DNA of 64,000 nucleotides from Caballeronia sordidicola (GCF_000729995.1 NZ_JNFG01000015.1:115891-179890), one strand, 5' to 3'; positions 37,474-46,168 are shown, counted from the first letter of the stretch. Notes: generated by a model from the sequence alone, not told the origin. Made by a program: numbers and translations.

Positions 37474-39117
37474 ATGCCCCAAGCTACCCCCCCTTTCCTG
37501 CGTACGCTGCTGCTGTTCATCGCCTTGTTCGCGTGCAGCGCTCAAGCGGGCGCCGCATCGTACGTCGTCAAGCATTGCGCCGAACTGGAAGGCCAGTCGG
37601 TGCCGGCATCGGTGATCGGCTTGCCTACTCAGGGCGCAACCATCCTGAGCGCGTCAGTCGTAGCCGCCGCCGCGCCGAAAAACCGCAATGGGGAATATTG
37701 CCGGCTTGTCGGCGTCATCAAGGCGCAACTGGACACCACACCCGACATCCGCTTCGAGGTCAACTTGCCCGCGCGCTGGAACGGGCGTGCATTGCAGATG
37801 GGCGGGGGCGGCTACAACGGCGTGATCGTAAGCGGCACCGAACCTACGGCTTTCGCGCCCTACGGCTCGCCGCTGGCTAACGGCTACGCGACTTTCGGCT
37901 CCGATTCAGGCCACGTAGGCAACTCCGGCCGCGCCGATTTCGCGATGAACGACGAAGCGGTAATCAACTTCGGCTACGGTCATCTCAAGAAGACCCATGA
38001 CGTGGCGCTCGCGCTGATCATCATGGGCTATGGGCGCAAGCCCGAAAAAACCTACTTCGCCGGCGGCTCGACCGGCGGACGCGAAGCATTCACGGTGATC
38101 GAGCGATATCCCGACGATTACGACGGCGTGATCGCCAACGCACCAGCCATCAACTTTTCGGGCGTGCGGCTGATGGGCGTGAAAGTAGGGCAGGCGGCGT
38201 ATGGGACGCCAGGCGGTTTCGTCGGGCCGGCCCAGCAAAAACGCGTGGTCGAGACCGTGCTGCATGAATGTGACGGACTGGATGGCGTGGTCGACGGCAT
38301 TGTCTCGAACGTGGAAGCGTGTCGCGAACACGAACCGCAGATCATCGCGCAACTGCGATGCGCGAACGGGCAACGGCCAACGTTACGGGACAGTTGCTTG
38401 TCGGAGGCGCAGCTTGCGACGCTGGAAGTTCTGCGCGATGGTTTTACGTTGCCGTATGAACTCGCCTATGGGGTCAAGAAGTACTACGGCTACAACGTGT
38501 TCCAGGGCGTGGATTTTTCCAGCGGCCTGGGACTCGGAAACTCACCCGTGCTCACGCAGCCCTTGCGCTTCGATGTCACCGGTTATCTGTTCACGCAAGG
38601 CGACAGCTTCATGAAATTCTTCGTCACGCATGACCTGCGTTTCAACACGCTTGGCTTCGATGTCGACCACCCGGGAATCTACAAATCACGCCTGTTCGAT
38701 ATATCGTCGACCGTCGGTGCGATGAATCCGGACATGTCTGAGTTCATTGCACATGGCGGCAAGCTGATCACCATGCACGGTCTCGCCGATGAAGTCATCA
38801 GCCCGAATCAGACCATCGCGTTTTATCACGCGCTGGTTGAGAAGTACGGGCAGAGTATTGTCGACTCGTTCATGCGGCTTTACATGGTGCCGGGATTCCA
38901 GCACGGCAACGGCGTGTTCATTCCTGCGTGGGATGAACTGGGTGCGCTCGACCGGTGGGTCACTATGAACATCGCGCCGGAGACGCTGGTCGGGACGGAC
39001 ATAGCGAGCGCGACCAATGGCCGGACCCGGCCGCTGTGCCGGTATCCCGGCTACCCCAAGTATTTGGGCAAGGGCAACGTGAACAACGCGTCGAGTTTTC
39101 GATGCGAGAATCCTTGA
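37474..39117 (+). CDS. Tannase/feruloyl esterase family hydrolase, non-canonical active site
   Basis: 547 residues with a signal peptide (about 1-28), thus secreted or periplasmic. The alpha/beta-hydrolase triad is visible: Ser199 in Gly-Gly-Ser-Thr-Gly-Gly-Arg, Asp439 in His-Gly-Leu-Ala-Asp-Glu-Val, His477 in Pro-Gly-Phe-Gln-His-Gly-Asn-Gly. The family normally has Cys directly before the Ser and directly after the His (the CS-D-HC motif, a disulfide that brings the triad together). Both are Gly here. It may hydrolyse plant phenolic or similar esters; the substrate is uncertain. Confidence 0.88.
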   Translation: MPQATPPFLRTLLLFIALFACSAQAGAASYVVKHCAELEGQSVPASVIGLPTQGATILSASVVAAAAPKNRNGEYCRLVGVIKAQLDTTPDIRFEVNLPARWNGRALQMGGGGYNGVIVSGTEPTAFAPYGSPLANGYATFGSDSGHVGNSGRADFAMNDEAVINFGYGHLKKTHDVALALIIMGYGRKPEKTYFAGGSTGGREAFTVIERYPDDYDGVIANAPAINFSGVRLMGVKVGQAAYGTPGGFVGPAQQKRVVETVLHECDGLDGVVDGIVSNVEACREHEPQIIAQLRCANGQRPTLRDSCLSEAQLATLEVLRDGFTLPYELAYGVKKYYGYNVFQGVDFSSGLGLGNSPVLTQPLRFDVTGYLFTQGDSFMKFFVTHDLRFNTLGFDVDHPGIYKSRLFDISSTVGAMNPDMSEFIAHGGKLITMHGLADEVISPNQTIAFYHALVEKYGQSIVDSFMRLYMVPGFQHGNGVFIPAWDELGALDRWVTMNIAPETLVGTDIASATNGRTRPLCRYPGYPKYLGKGNVNNASSFRCENP

Positions 39118-39156
39118 GCGGTGCTGGTCTTTGCTGTGCGCCGACTTATATGCTGC

Positions 39157-39555
39157 CTACGAGTGGCTGAGCGCGCTATGCGGCACCAGCTCGGATGCGA
39201 TGATCATCGCGCCTGCGTTGCCAGGCGGCGGCTCGCAGGTCGCCGGCCGATAAATGAAGTCACCCCGCTTGATGGACTTGCCGCTCAGCACGCACTCGCC
39301 GCCTTGTTTGGCCAGTGCTACACGCCACGTCTGATGTCCGTAATAGCCCGAGAGAGGGTCGCACCATGAGACCGTTGCAGTACGTGGAGTGGGGAGTTCG
39401 ATCACGCTGACCATCAAGGCTGCGTGATCGGTCCAGATGGTTTTTGCCGGACGCCGCCGCGCGATTCGCGTTGCTTCGTCGGCGGCTTGCTGGGCGCGTG
39501 CGTTATCGAGTAACGCGACGGTTCGGGACCATGCACTGGTAGGTTTCTCGAGCAT
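39157..39555 (-). CDS. DUF3331 protein
   Basis: 132 residues, small soluble protein with no signal peptide. The middle matches the Burkholderia-specific DUF3331 pattern: Thr-Val-Ser-Trp-Cys-Asp-Pro-x-Ser-Gly-x-Tyr-Gly-x-Gln-x-Trp-Arg, then Cys-x-Leu-Ser-Gly-Lys-x-Ile-x-Arg-Gly-Asp. The paired Cys and Trp residues suggest a small folded domain. AAAGGTGAG precedes the start. Function unknown. Confidence 0.8.
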   Translation of the reverse strand: MLEKPTSAWSRTVALLDNARAQQAADEATRIARRRPAKTIWTDHAALMVSVIELPTPRTATVSWCDPLSGYYGHQTWRVALAKQGGECVLSGKSIKRGDFIYRPATCEPPPGNAGAMIIASELVPHSALSHS

Positions 39556-39802
39556 CTCACCTTTCCTTTACAAGAAATTCCGGGCAGCCGGCGTTCCCGG
39601 TGTCGGTAAGCGTGGCGCGACTCAACTGCGCGAAGCGTCCGCTGCGAAATAATATTCAACGAGTGATGAATAAATGAGATAGTAGGGCATACCCGCAGTC
39701 GATGTCAAACGCCGTGCGGACCGGTGCGAGAGCAAGGCCTTCGCTAGCATCGGTCGGTTAAACTTTGGACTCGACAGACAGCATTGGAATTCGGATCGGA
39801 TC

Positions 39803-40459
39803 ATGACAGTTTCAACCGCACGCCCGGCGCAAGCCGCCAAGGAGAAACGCTCGCGCGGACGGCCCGCCTGCAGCGCGATAGCCGGCTCCGACGCGCTGCT
39901 CAAAAGCGCGCGGCGGGCGTTCGCCAAACGCGGATTCGAGTCGACCAGCGTGCGTGAAATCGCGCGTGATTCGGGAGTGGATCCTGCGCTCATTTCGCAT
40001 CACTTTGGTTCGAAAGAGGCGTTATGGATCGCGGTTGTCGAACAGATAGCGCAGCATGCCGCACCCATGATCGATGCAACGGGAAAGCTGCGTACCGCCG
40101 ATTTGACAAAGCGTCAGCGAGTAGAGCGGGCGCTCGCCATTTTTATCGACAAGGTGTTCAGCGACCCGGATGTCGGGATGTTTTTCTCGACCACGGCAAC
40201 CGAGCAGGGTGAGCGCCTGGACGTATTGATGGAACGTCTTATGCGCCCTTATCACGACGTGTTTGTCCCGCTTCTCGCCGATGCAATCGATTCAGGTGAA
40301 CTCGCGCCCAACGACCCCGAGGTATTATTCGCCATGCTAAATAATGGTGTGAGCAAGACGGTGTCGTACAGCCACGTGCTGTCAGTATTTTCTCCGCTTC
40401 CGAAAGATCCGGTGAAGTTCAAGAAGGCCGTACTCGCCACCGCGCTCAGCATGCTTTAA
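39803..40459 (+). CDS. TetR-family regulator
   Basis: 218 residues. Helix-turn-helix about 48-70 (Ser-Thr-Ser-Val-Arg-Glu-Ile-Ala-Arg...Ala-Leu-Ile-Ser-His-His-Phe-Gly-Ser-Lys-Glu-Ala-Leu), basic N-terminus with Arg-Gly-Arg-Pro. The closest genes are DUF3331 (divergent) and deoA (convergent); neither is an obvious target. Ends 45 bp from the deoA stop. Confidence 0.88.
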   Translation: MTVSTARPAQAAKEKRSRGRPACSAIAGSDALLKSARRAFAKRGFESTSVREIARDSGVDPALISHHFGSKEALWIAVVEQIAQHAAPMIDATGKLRTADLTKRQRVERALAIFIDKVFSDPDVGMFFSTTATEQGERLDVLMERLMRPYHDVFVPLLADAIDSGELAPNDPEVLFAMLNNGVSKTVSYSHVLSVFSPLPKDPVKFKKAVLATALSML

Positions 40460-40481
40460 AGGCGTGCGGACAATTGCGCTC

Positions 40482-40500
40482 CCGTGATGCCTCGTCACGG
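40482..40500. terminator. Hairpin between convergent tetR and deoA
   Basis: CCGTGA/TCACGG stem with 7-nt loop, no T-tract; weak candidate. Confidence 0.35.
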
Positions 40501-40503
40501 ATC

Positions 40504-41823
40504 TCAATCTACGAGGCAATACACGCTCGGCGGCACCGGCACGCTGCTCGCCGTGAACGAATACGCGGCTTGAATCTCACTCGCCGCGCTTTGTGCGGCC
40601 TCCATGTCGCGGGCGTGCACAACGGCGAGGGGGTGGCCTGAATCAACATGCTGACCAAGTTCGATGAACTCCGTCAAACCAACCTGATAGTCGATCTTGT
40701 CCTCGGGGCGGCGCCGGCCGCCGCCCAAGCCGACGACCGCCAGACCGATCGCCCGGCAATCGATGCGCGCAACAAAACCCGCACACGGCGCGGCAACTGG
40801 CAAGACGACCGGTGCACGTCCCAGATGACGCTCTGGCGCGTCCAGCAGATCGCCGGGACCACCCAGTGCGCTCACCATACGCGCGAAACGTTCGGCAGCC
40901 GCGCCCGAGTCGAGGACCGCATTTAGCTTTCCCTGAGCTTGAGCGAGGTTATGGGCGAGACCGCCGAGCACGAGCATCTGTGCCGCCAACCCCAGGGTGA
41001 CGTCATGCAACCGAGCCGGCCGGACACGCCCCGTCAAGTAGTCGATGGCACACTGGATCTCGAGCGCGTTACCCGCGCAGCGCGCCAACGGCTGGTTCAT
41101 GTCGGTCAGCACGGCAGTCGTCTTCAACCCGGCACCGTTACCCACGTCGACGATACTTCTCGCCAGTTCCATCGACTTCTCGTAGGTCGGCATGAATGCG
41201 CCCGAACCCACCTTGATGTCCATCGTCAGTCCATCGAGGCCCGCCGCGAGCTTCTTCGAGAGGATCGATGCAGTGATCATCGCGACCGATTCCACCGTCG
41301 CGGTGGTGTCGCGGATGGCGTAGATGCGCTGGTCTGCAGGCGCCAGTTGCGCCGTTTGACCGATGATCGCGACGCCGGTGTCACGCACGATACGCTGGAA
41401 TGTGCCGGTGTCGGGCGCGATGTTGTAGCCGGGGATCGAGGCGAGCTTGTCGAGTGTGCCGCCGGTGTGGCCGAGGCCGCGGCCGGAGATCATCGGCACG
41501 AATCCACCGCAGGCTGCGACCATAGGACCGAGCAGCAGCGATGTCAGGTCGCCGACGCCACCCGTCGAATGCTTGTCGAGAACCGGACCCGGCAGGTCGA
41601 ACGAACGCCATTGCAGCACCTGGCCCGAGTCGCGCTGCGCGAGCGTGAACGCCACGCGTTCGTCGATGCTCATGTCGTTGAAATACACGGCCATCGCGAA
41701 GGCAGCGACTTGTCCCTCAGTCACGCTGCCCTCGGCGATGCCACGCACGAAACCGGCGATGTCCTCCTTCGAGAGCGCTTGTCCGTCGCGTTTTTTTCGA
41801 ACGATTTCTTGTGGCAAGAACAT
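40504..41823 (-). CDS. deoA: Thymidine phosphorylase
   Basis: 439 residues. Converts thymidine and phosphate to thymine and deoxyribose-1-phosphate in nucleoside salvage. Signature Lys-His-Ser-Thr-Gly-Gly-Val-Gly-Asp near 84, [14 protein letters not shown] near 114, [10 protein letters not shown] near 200. Full family length. GAGGAA before the ATG. Other deo genes are not adjacent. Confidence 0.95.
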   Translation of the reverse strand: MFLPQEIVRKKRDGQALSKEDIAGFVRGIAEGSVTEGQVAAFAMAVYFNDMSIDERVAFTLAQRDSGQVLQWRSFDLPGPVLDKHSTGGVGDLTSLLLGPMVAACGGFVPMISGRGLGHTGGTLDKLASIPGYNIAPDTGTFQRIVRDTGVAIIGQTAQLAPADQRIYAIRDTTATVESVAMITASILSKKLAAGLDGLTMDIKVGSGAFMPTYEKSMELARSIVDVGNGAGLKTTAVLTDMNQPLARCAGNALEIQCAIDYLTGRVRPARLHDVTLGLAAQMLVLGGLAHNLAQAQGKLNAVLDSGAAAERFARMVSALGGPGDLLDAPERHLGRAPVVLPVAAPCAGFVARIDCRAIGLAVVGLGGGRRRPEDKIDYQVGLTEFIELGQHVDSGHPLAVVHARDMEAAQSAASEIQAAYSFTASSVPVPPSVYCLVD

Positions 41824-41910
41824 CGATGGTTCCTCGGGGAAGGCTCGTGTCCGGGTGGTTGTTCATATCGCCCGGTATGGGGTGCGTTGTCTTGAGTACC
41901 TTGCATTGCT

Positions 41911-42849
41911 TTAGGAAGCGGATTTTTTGGCGGTCTCAGGTGGAGCAATTCTAGTTGGATCGGTCATTGCCGTTGGATCGGCCGCTTCCGCGAGAATCCA
42001 GTGACGGAACAATTCCGTGGCGGGCGACATGTGACGCGATTTCAACCACGTCAGCCAGTAGCTGCCGGTTCTGACTTCCGTATCGAACGGGCGGAAGAGC
42101 AGTTCTGCTTGCAGTTCCCGGGCAAACATCACAGGCGGAGCCAGGGCGATTCCCGCGCCTTGAACGGCGGCTTCCACCATCAAGCGTGACGAGTCAAAAA
42201 CCGGACCATTTACCGGCCACGGATCGAGTCCAGCGGCGCTAAACCAGCCGGTCCATTCGTCGGTACGATACGAACGAAGCAGTGTTTCCTTCGCAAGATC
42301 ACGCGGTGTGGCAAGCCTTCTGGCAATGTCCGGTGCGCAAAGCACACTCAGTGGCGCGTCGAGCAACATGACATTGTGTGTCGCAGGCCAGGCTCCTTCG
42401 CCAAAGCGAATTGCAAAATCCAGTCCCTCCGCTGCCAGATCGACCAGATTGTTATGGGTAAGCAGCCGCAGCTCCACAAAGGGGTGTGTCTCCCGAAACG
42501 ATTTGAGCCGTGGCAGCAACCAGCCAACGGCGAAGGTCCCGACAACGCCGATCGTCAGCACTTCGTGAAAATGGCCGCCCTCGAATTGCTTGAGCACGCC
42601 CTCGATACGACCGAATGCATCGGTCAATACGGGAAGCAGCGCGCGGCTTTCATCGGTCATGCCAAGTCCGCGCGGCAACCGTTTGAAGAGGGTGGTTCCC
42701 AGTCGTTCTTCGAGCATCCGGACCTGCTGGCTGACGGCGGCCTGGGTCACGTTGAGCTCGAGTGCCGCGCGCGTAAAGCTGAGGTGTCGCGCCGATGATT
42801 CGAAGGCGCGCAGGGCATTCAACGGGAGACGAGGACGGATGGAAGCCAT
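41911..42849 (-). CDS. ampR: AmpR-like LysR regulator of beta-lactamase
   Basis: 312 residues. Helix-turn-helix Leu-Ser-Phe-Thr-Arg-Ala-Ala-Leu-Glu-Leu-Asn-Val-Thr-Gln-Ala-Ala-Val-Ser-Gln-Gln (about 23-42). The effector domain shares AmpR-specific blocks: Ile-Gly-Val-Val-Gly-Thr-Phe-Ala, His-Asn-Asn-x-Val-Asp-x-Ala-Ala-Glu-Gly-Leu-Asp, Leu-Leu-Arg-Ser-Tyr-Arg-x-Asp-Glu-Trp-Thr, Gly-Ser-Tyr-Trp-Leu-Thr. AmpR binds muropeptides and controls ampC. Here it diverges from a cupin-ampC pair, the arrangement expected for an inducible enzyme. Confidence 0.88.
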   Translation of the reverse strand: MASIRPRLPLNALRAFESSARHLSFTRAALELNVTQAAVSQQVRMLEERLGTTLFKRLPRGLGMTDESRALLPVLTDAFGRIEGVLKQFEGGHFHEVLTIGVVGTFAVGWLLPRLKSFRETHPFVELRLLTHNNLVDLAAEGLDFAIRFGEGAWPATHNVMLLDAPLSVLCAPDIARRLATPRDLAKETLLRSYRTDEWTGWFSAAGLDPWPVNGPVFDSSRLMVEAAVQGAGIALAPPVMFARELQAELLFRPFDTEVRTGSYWLTWLKSRHMSPATELFRHWILAEAADPTAMTDPTRIAPPETAKKSAS

Positions 42850-42889
42850 GACATAAGTTTTTCTTTACCCAAACAGAAATTATGCTCGC

Positions 42890-42918
42890 TTGTAGACGAC
42901 TCGCAAAGGGACGATATT
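42890..42918 (+). promoter_or_regulatory. Promoter of the cupin-ampC unit
   Basis: TTGTAG (42890-42895), 17-nt spacer, GATATT (42913-42918). The AT-rich 42851-42885 stretch next to ampR is the likely AmpR-binding zone. Confidence 0.5.
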
Positions 42919-43047
42919 CTGCTCCGCGCTGGACGTTTTCGATTGTGAATTTGCGCGGGCCACAGGATGGCAATTCACCAATTCCTGGATTGGCTGCAGT
43001 TGACACACTGCGTTGTGGGTTCGATTTTTTTAGCTGAAGGAACAATT

Positions 43048-43449
43048 GTGAAATCACGCCTTTCTGTCCCCACGATTCTCGGCGCCTTGATTGTGATGCA
43101 ATCTTCCATGGCCGCCGTTGCGGTACCCACGGCAAAGGAGACGCAGGTACTGGAAAGAGTCAATGTGAGCGGGACGAATCGCGAAATGGGCATGGGAGTG
43201 TCCGAGTTCCCGCCCAACGCCGAAAAACCCCGCCACTTGGCGACCGGACCCGAGGTCTGCTACGTCATGAGGGGAGAGATAATCTTGCAGGTAGAGGGTC
43301 GGCCGGTGAAAGTCATCCGCGAGGGAGGGAGCTTCCAGATCCCGGCTAACGCAATTCATGTCACCAAGGCCGGGCTCGCAGGCGCGACAGTCATCGCAAC
43401 CTGGGTTTCCACGCCCGGGAAACCGTTTAACGTGAGTGTTCCGCAGTAA
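43048..43449 (+). CDS. Exported cupin-domain protein between ampR and ampC
   Basis: 133 residues from a GTG start with GAAGGAAC just upstream; the in-frame ATG at 42967 lacks a ribosome site. Signal peptide about 1-26. A small cupin barrel follows: Pro-Arg-His (His ligand) and Tyr-Val-Met-Arg-Gly-Glu...Val-Glu-Gly (motif 1), Gly-Gly-Ser-Phe-Gln-Ile-Pro-Ala-Asn-Ala-Ile-His (motif 2). Conventional metal ligands are partly kept. Its stop is 37 bp before ampC, so it is co-transcribed. Role in beta-lactam response unknown. Confidence 0.82.
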   Translation: MKSRLSVPTILGALIVMQSSMAAVAVPTAKETQVLERVNVSGTNREMGMGVSEFPPNAEKPRHLATGPEVCYVMRGEIILQVEGRPVKVIREGGSFQIPANAIHVTKAGLAGATVIATWVSTPGKPFNVSVPQ

Positions 43450-43486
43450 TCGGTATTTATTCATGCTATTAGCCCAAGGAGAATGC

Positions 43487-44674
43487 ATGCGTTGCGGTAT
43501 TTTTAAGAGCCTTTTGTTTTCCACTTTGATGTTTTCCGGCTTGATCGCTTCCAGCACATATGGCGAAAGCAATGACAAGCAGGCAGAGATTTCCCGCGTG
43601 ATGGACAGCGTCATACGTCCGCTAATGCAGGAATATCGAATTCCAGGCATGGCGGTCGCGGTCATCGTCGACGGAAAGAGCTACTTTTATAACTACGGTG
43701 TGGCATCGCTCAAAACGCAGCAACCCATTACAGATCAAACTCTTTTTGAGATTGGGTCAGCCAGCAAAACATTTACCGCGACGTTAGCTTCTTACGCTCA
43801 GGTCGAGGGCAAGCTTGCGTTGTCCGATAGCGCCAGCAAGTATTTGCCATCGCTGCGCGGCAGCAGCTTTGACAACGTTAGTCTGCTAAATCTGGGTACA
43901 CACACCGCCGGCGGCCTGCCGTTGCAAGTGCCTGATTTTATTCACAACGACGATCAACTAACGGATTATTTCCGGCAGTGGCAACCGTCTTATGCTGCCG
44001 GCACATACAGGGTCTACTCGAACCCCAGTATTGGCATGCTCGGCATGATTGCCGCCCGGAGCATGAATGAGCCTTTCGATGATGCGATTGAAAAGAAATT
44101 ATTCCCTATGCTCGGAATCACGCACAGCTATATTAATGTGCCATCGGATCAGATGAAGGACTACGCGCAAGGCTACACGAAGCAGGGCGCTCCGATCAGG
44201 TTGAGCGCGCGGGTTTTGTCTTCGGAAGCCTACGGAATTAAAGCAAGCGCACCGGACATGATCCGGTTTGTCGCAGCCAACATGGGAATGATTAAAATTG
44301 ACAGCGAGTTGCAGCGCGCGATCAATGAGACTCACACCGGATATTTCAGGGCGGGTGAAATAACGCAAGACCTTATATGGGAGCAATATTCGTATCCCGT
44401 GGCGCTGAAAACACTACTGGCGGGTAATTCGGACGCGATGGCTTATCAGGCGACGAAGGTGATCGCGTTGAACCCTCCGCTGCAGCCGCAAGCGAATGCG
44501 TTTATCAACAAAACGGGATCAACCAACGGGTTTGCGACTTACGTCGCGTTTGTTCCGGCTCAGAAATTGGGTATCGTCATGCTTGCTAATAAGAATTATC
44601 CGATCGCTCAGCGGGTGACTGCTGCGTATCAGATATTGACGCGGGTTGGTGGGCGGCTCGATGCGCAGAACTGA
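43487..44674 (+). CDS. ampC: Class C beta-lactamase
   Basis: 395 residues with signal peptide (cleavage near Thr-Tyr-Gly, about 28). Serine hydrolase triad motifs: Ser91-Ala-Ser-Lys94 (SxxK), Tyr177-Ser-Asn179 (YxN) and Lys342-Thr-Gly344 (KTG). The Tyr-Ser-Asn motif and spacing indicate class C rather than A or D. AAGGAG before ATG 43487 decides the start over an upstream in-frame codon. Likely induced through the divergent AmpR. The spectrum of hydrolysed drugs cannot be read from sequence. Confidence 0.92.
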   Translation: MRCGIFKSLLFSTLMFSGLIASSTYGESNDKQAEISRVMDSVIRPLMQEYRIPGMAVAVIVDGKSYFYNYGVASLKTQQPITDQTLFEIGSASKTFTATLASYAQVEGKLALSDSASKYLPSLRGSSFDNVSLLNLGTHTAGGLPLQVPDFIHNDDQLTDYFRQWQPSYAAGTYRVYSNPSIGMLGMIAARSMNEPFDDAIEKKLFPMLGITHSYINVPSDQMKDYAQGYTKQGAPIRLSARVLSSEAYGIKASAPDMIRFVAANMGMIKIDSELQRAINETHTGYFRAGEITQDLIWEQYSYPVALKTLLAGNSDAMAYQATKVIALNPPLQPQANAFINKTGSTNGFATYVAFVPAQKLGIVMLANKNYPIAQRVTAAYQILTRVGGRLDAQN

Positions 44675-44849
44675 TTGTTTCTGGCGGGGCTCGATTGGAT
44701 AGATTTTCACCAGTGGATGGCTAACTTGAAGATGCGGCTGGTTCTGAATGTTGGAGATCAACTCTAGCGCGCAACGCGAAGTGCAAAAAGACCCGCTGAT
44801 GTCCCCACTTGGGCAGTTTCCGCCTGCGAGACCGACCGATCCCATGTTG

Positions 44850-45174
44850 CCTTCAGTAGGCGCGAAAATCCGGTCGAGCGCGGCCAAGATGACATCGCGG
44901 CGACCCGCAAGCGAGTCGATGTGCCTGCCGAGCGCGTTCAAGGGAACAGCACTCATGGCAGGCGTGTCGAGGAAATGATTTCTGCCATCGATCTCGAACA
45001 CTGGCAGCAAATCGGACGGTTTGCGTGGGAACCCGAGATCCGGGATAGGTCGCAGAGGAATCACGATGCGCGTCGGCAAGATTCCGACATGCGTGCTCTG
45101 TACGTCGAGCAGGTACGGTGCAAGGCGCCGCATATCCCATCGTCGGGATTATCGTAGAAATCAAAACGCGCCAT
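44850..45174 (-). pseudogene. ccdB: ccdB toxin, frameshifted and 3'-truncated
   Basis: From ATG 45174 the frame starts as CcdB (Met-Ala-Arg-Phe-Asp-Phe-Tyr-Asp-Asn-Pro) but leaves frame after codon 13-14. The homologous continuation (Tyr-Leu-Leu-Asp-Val-Gln, Thr-Arg-Ile-Val-Ile-Pro-Leu, Pro-Val-Phe-Glu-Ile-Asp-Gly, Ala-Ala-Leu-Asp-Arg-Ile-Phe) resumes near 45133 in the frame implied by loss of one base. The original frame ends at about 45061. The shifted frame has no CcdB-type stop and runs on across ampC, so the 3' end is also lost. CcdB poisons DNA gyrase; this copy should be inactive. Confidence 0.85.
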
Positions 45175-45416
45175 TAAAATGTCCTGTACTTCGCAAGCGG
45201 CAGCCCATCGCGTTCGACCATCGAAGTGTATGCTGCGACTAACTCAGAATTGTCGTCGGCCCAACGGCGAGCTTCAGTCTCCTGAATTTCTTCACGCACA
45301 CCACGCTCACTCGCGCGCGAAAGGTTAATTCCGATCTCCTTGGCTCGATCCATGACTTCAAGCGGCAACGTGACGTTCGTGGACTTACGCGTGCGGACTT
45401 CGAGCGTTTTTCCCAT
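45174..45416 (-). CDS. ccdA: CcdA-type antitoxin
   Basis: 80 residues from ATG 45416 with GGAG 6 nt upstream; in-frame ATGs at 45422, 45428 and 45440 are also possible. N-terminal ribbon-helix-helix (Ser-Thr-Asn-Val-Thr-Leu-Pro-Leu-Glu-Val-Met-Asp-Arg-Ala-Lys-Glu) and the C-terminal CcdB-binding tail (Trp-x-x-Asp-Asn...Tyr-x-x-x-Val-Glu-x-x-Gly-Leu-Pro-Leu-x-x-Tyr-Arg-x-Phe). The stop TAA shares its last A with the ccdB ATG, the usual coupling. Intact, while its toxin is broken. Confidence 0.88.
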   Translation of the reverse strand: MGKTLEVRTRKSTNVTLPLEVMDRAKEIGINLSRASERGVREEIQETEARRWADDNSELVAAYTSMVERDGLPLAKYRTF

Positions 45417-45425
45417 GCGCATCTC

Positions 45426-45450
45426 CATGTTTGAAAACATGTGCAATATA
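45426..45450 (-). promoter_or_regulatory. ccdAB promoter and palindromic operator
   Basis: Leftward -10 TATATT (45450-45445), then a 16-bp near-perfect palindrome CATGTTTGAAAACATG (45426-45441) over the leader and alternative starts. This fits autorepression by CcdA's ribbon-helix-helix domain. Confidence 0.6.
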
Positions 45451-45556
45451 GTCCACATGCGCGATGATCGCCGATGAGGGACCTTCCTGCCGGCGAACGG
45501 TTCAAGTCGTAACTTGACATAACATAAATTATCAACTTTTAAACTCTAAGGGCAAA

Positions 45557-45600
45557 GTAGTAATGTCGTACTTGAGCCAAGTAGAAATGTCGCACTTGAG
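45557..45600. repeat. Direct 20-bp repeat, probable insertion-sequence end
   Basis: Two copies (45557-45576 and 45581-45600), 18 of 20 bases identical, sharing the core ATGTCGYACTTGAG, directly before a transposase fragment. Tandem transposase-binding sites of this kind mark the ends of IS elements. Confidence 0.6.
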
Positions 45601-45646
45601 GCTCGTCAGGTCCATCCTGAAGCTCCGTCGTGGATGGGAGTCGATC

Positions 45647-45937
45647 ATGGATCGCAATGGGATGATCACCATGAGCATGCATGAGCTTGATCGACTGAAG
45701 GCAATCCAAGCGGTCGCAGATGGACTGCTGATGCCTTGGCGTGCCGCTGAGCGACTCGGTATCAGCCGGCGTCAGGTGGAACGGCTGACGAGCCGGTATC
45801 GGATCGAAGGTGCCACGGGTTTGATTTCACGCAAGCGCGAGCAGCCTAGTAATCATCAACTGCCTGCAGGACTGGCCGACCATGCCTTGGCCATCATCCG
45901 CCATGTCCAAGACTACCGAGAAGTCCTTGCCGATTGA
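45647..45937 (+). pseudogene. Transposase N-terminal fragment (ISNCY/IS1202-like)
   Basis: About 88 residues match the start of ISNCY-type transposases: Ile-Thr-Met-Ser-x-x-Glu-Leu-Asp-Arg, a helix-turn-helix with Ala-Ala-Glu-Arg-Leu-Gly-Ile-Ser-Arg-Arg-Gln-Val, then Gly-Leu-Ile-Ser-Arg-Lys-Arg. The rest, including the whole DDE catalytic domain, is missing; the frame ends at 45937 in unrelated sequence. A remnant of an insertion that was mostly deleted. Confidence 0.75.
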
Positions 45938-46141
45938 ATTACAGACATTGATGATGTCGGACAAACTCCGCACCAATATATTCTTGCGCAAAGAATCCAA
46001 CGCGCTCAACGAATGCTTCGAGAGGATCACGAGACGTTCGCGGAGATTGCTATCGCATGCGGTCTTTCCAGCCAAGCCCACATGACCGCTTCTTTCCATC
46101 GCGTATTGGGCACGACGCCGGGCCGATACCGGCGAGGATAG
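45938..46141 (+). pseudogene. C-terminal piece of an AraC-family regulator
   Basis: The frame open from 45938 to TAG 46139-46141 encodes the end of an AraC DNA-binding domain: Gly-Gln-Thr-Pro-His-Gln-Tyr-Ile-Leu-Ala-Gln-Arg-Ile, then Phe-Ala-Glu-Ile-Ala-Ile-Ala-Cys-Gly-Leu-Ser-Ser-Gln-Ala-His-Met-Thr-Ala-Ser-Phe, then Gly-Thr-Thr-Pro-Gly-Arg-Tyr-Arg-Arg-Gly. It has no start codon and lacks the first helix-turn-helix and the sensor domain. It abuts the IS fragment, so the insertion or a following deletion probably removed the 5' part. Confidence 0.8.
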
Positions 46142-46168
46142 CTGTACCCGAACTTTTTCTTCAGCCTT

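Noticed and set aside
44519..45133. 204-codon leftward ORF
   Set aside because: Only its first part is CcdB-like; the remainder is antisense to ampC and downstream sequence. Annotated as the ccdB pseudogene.
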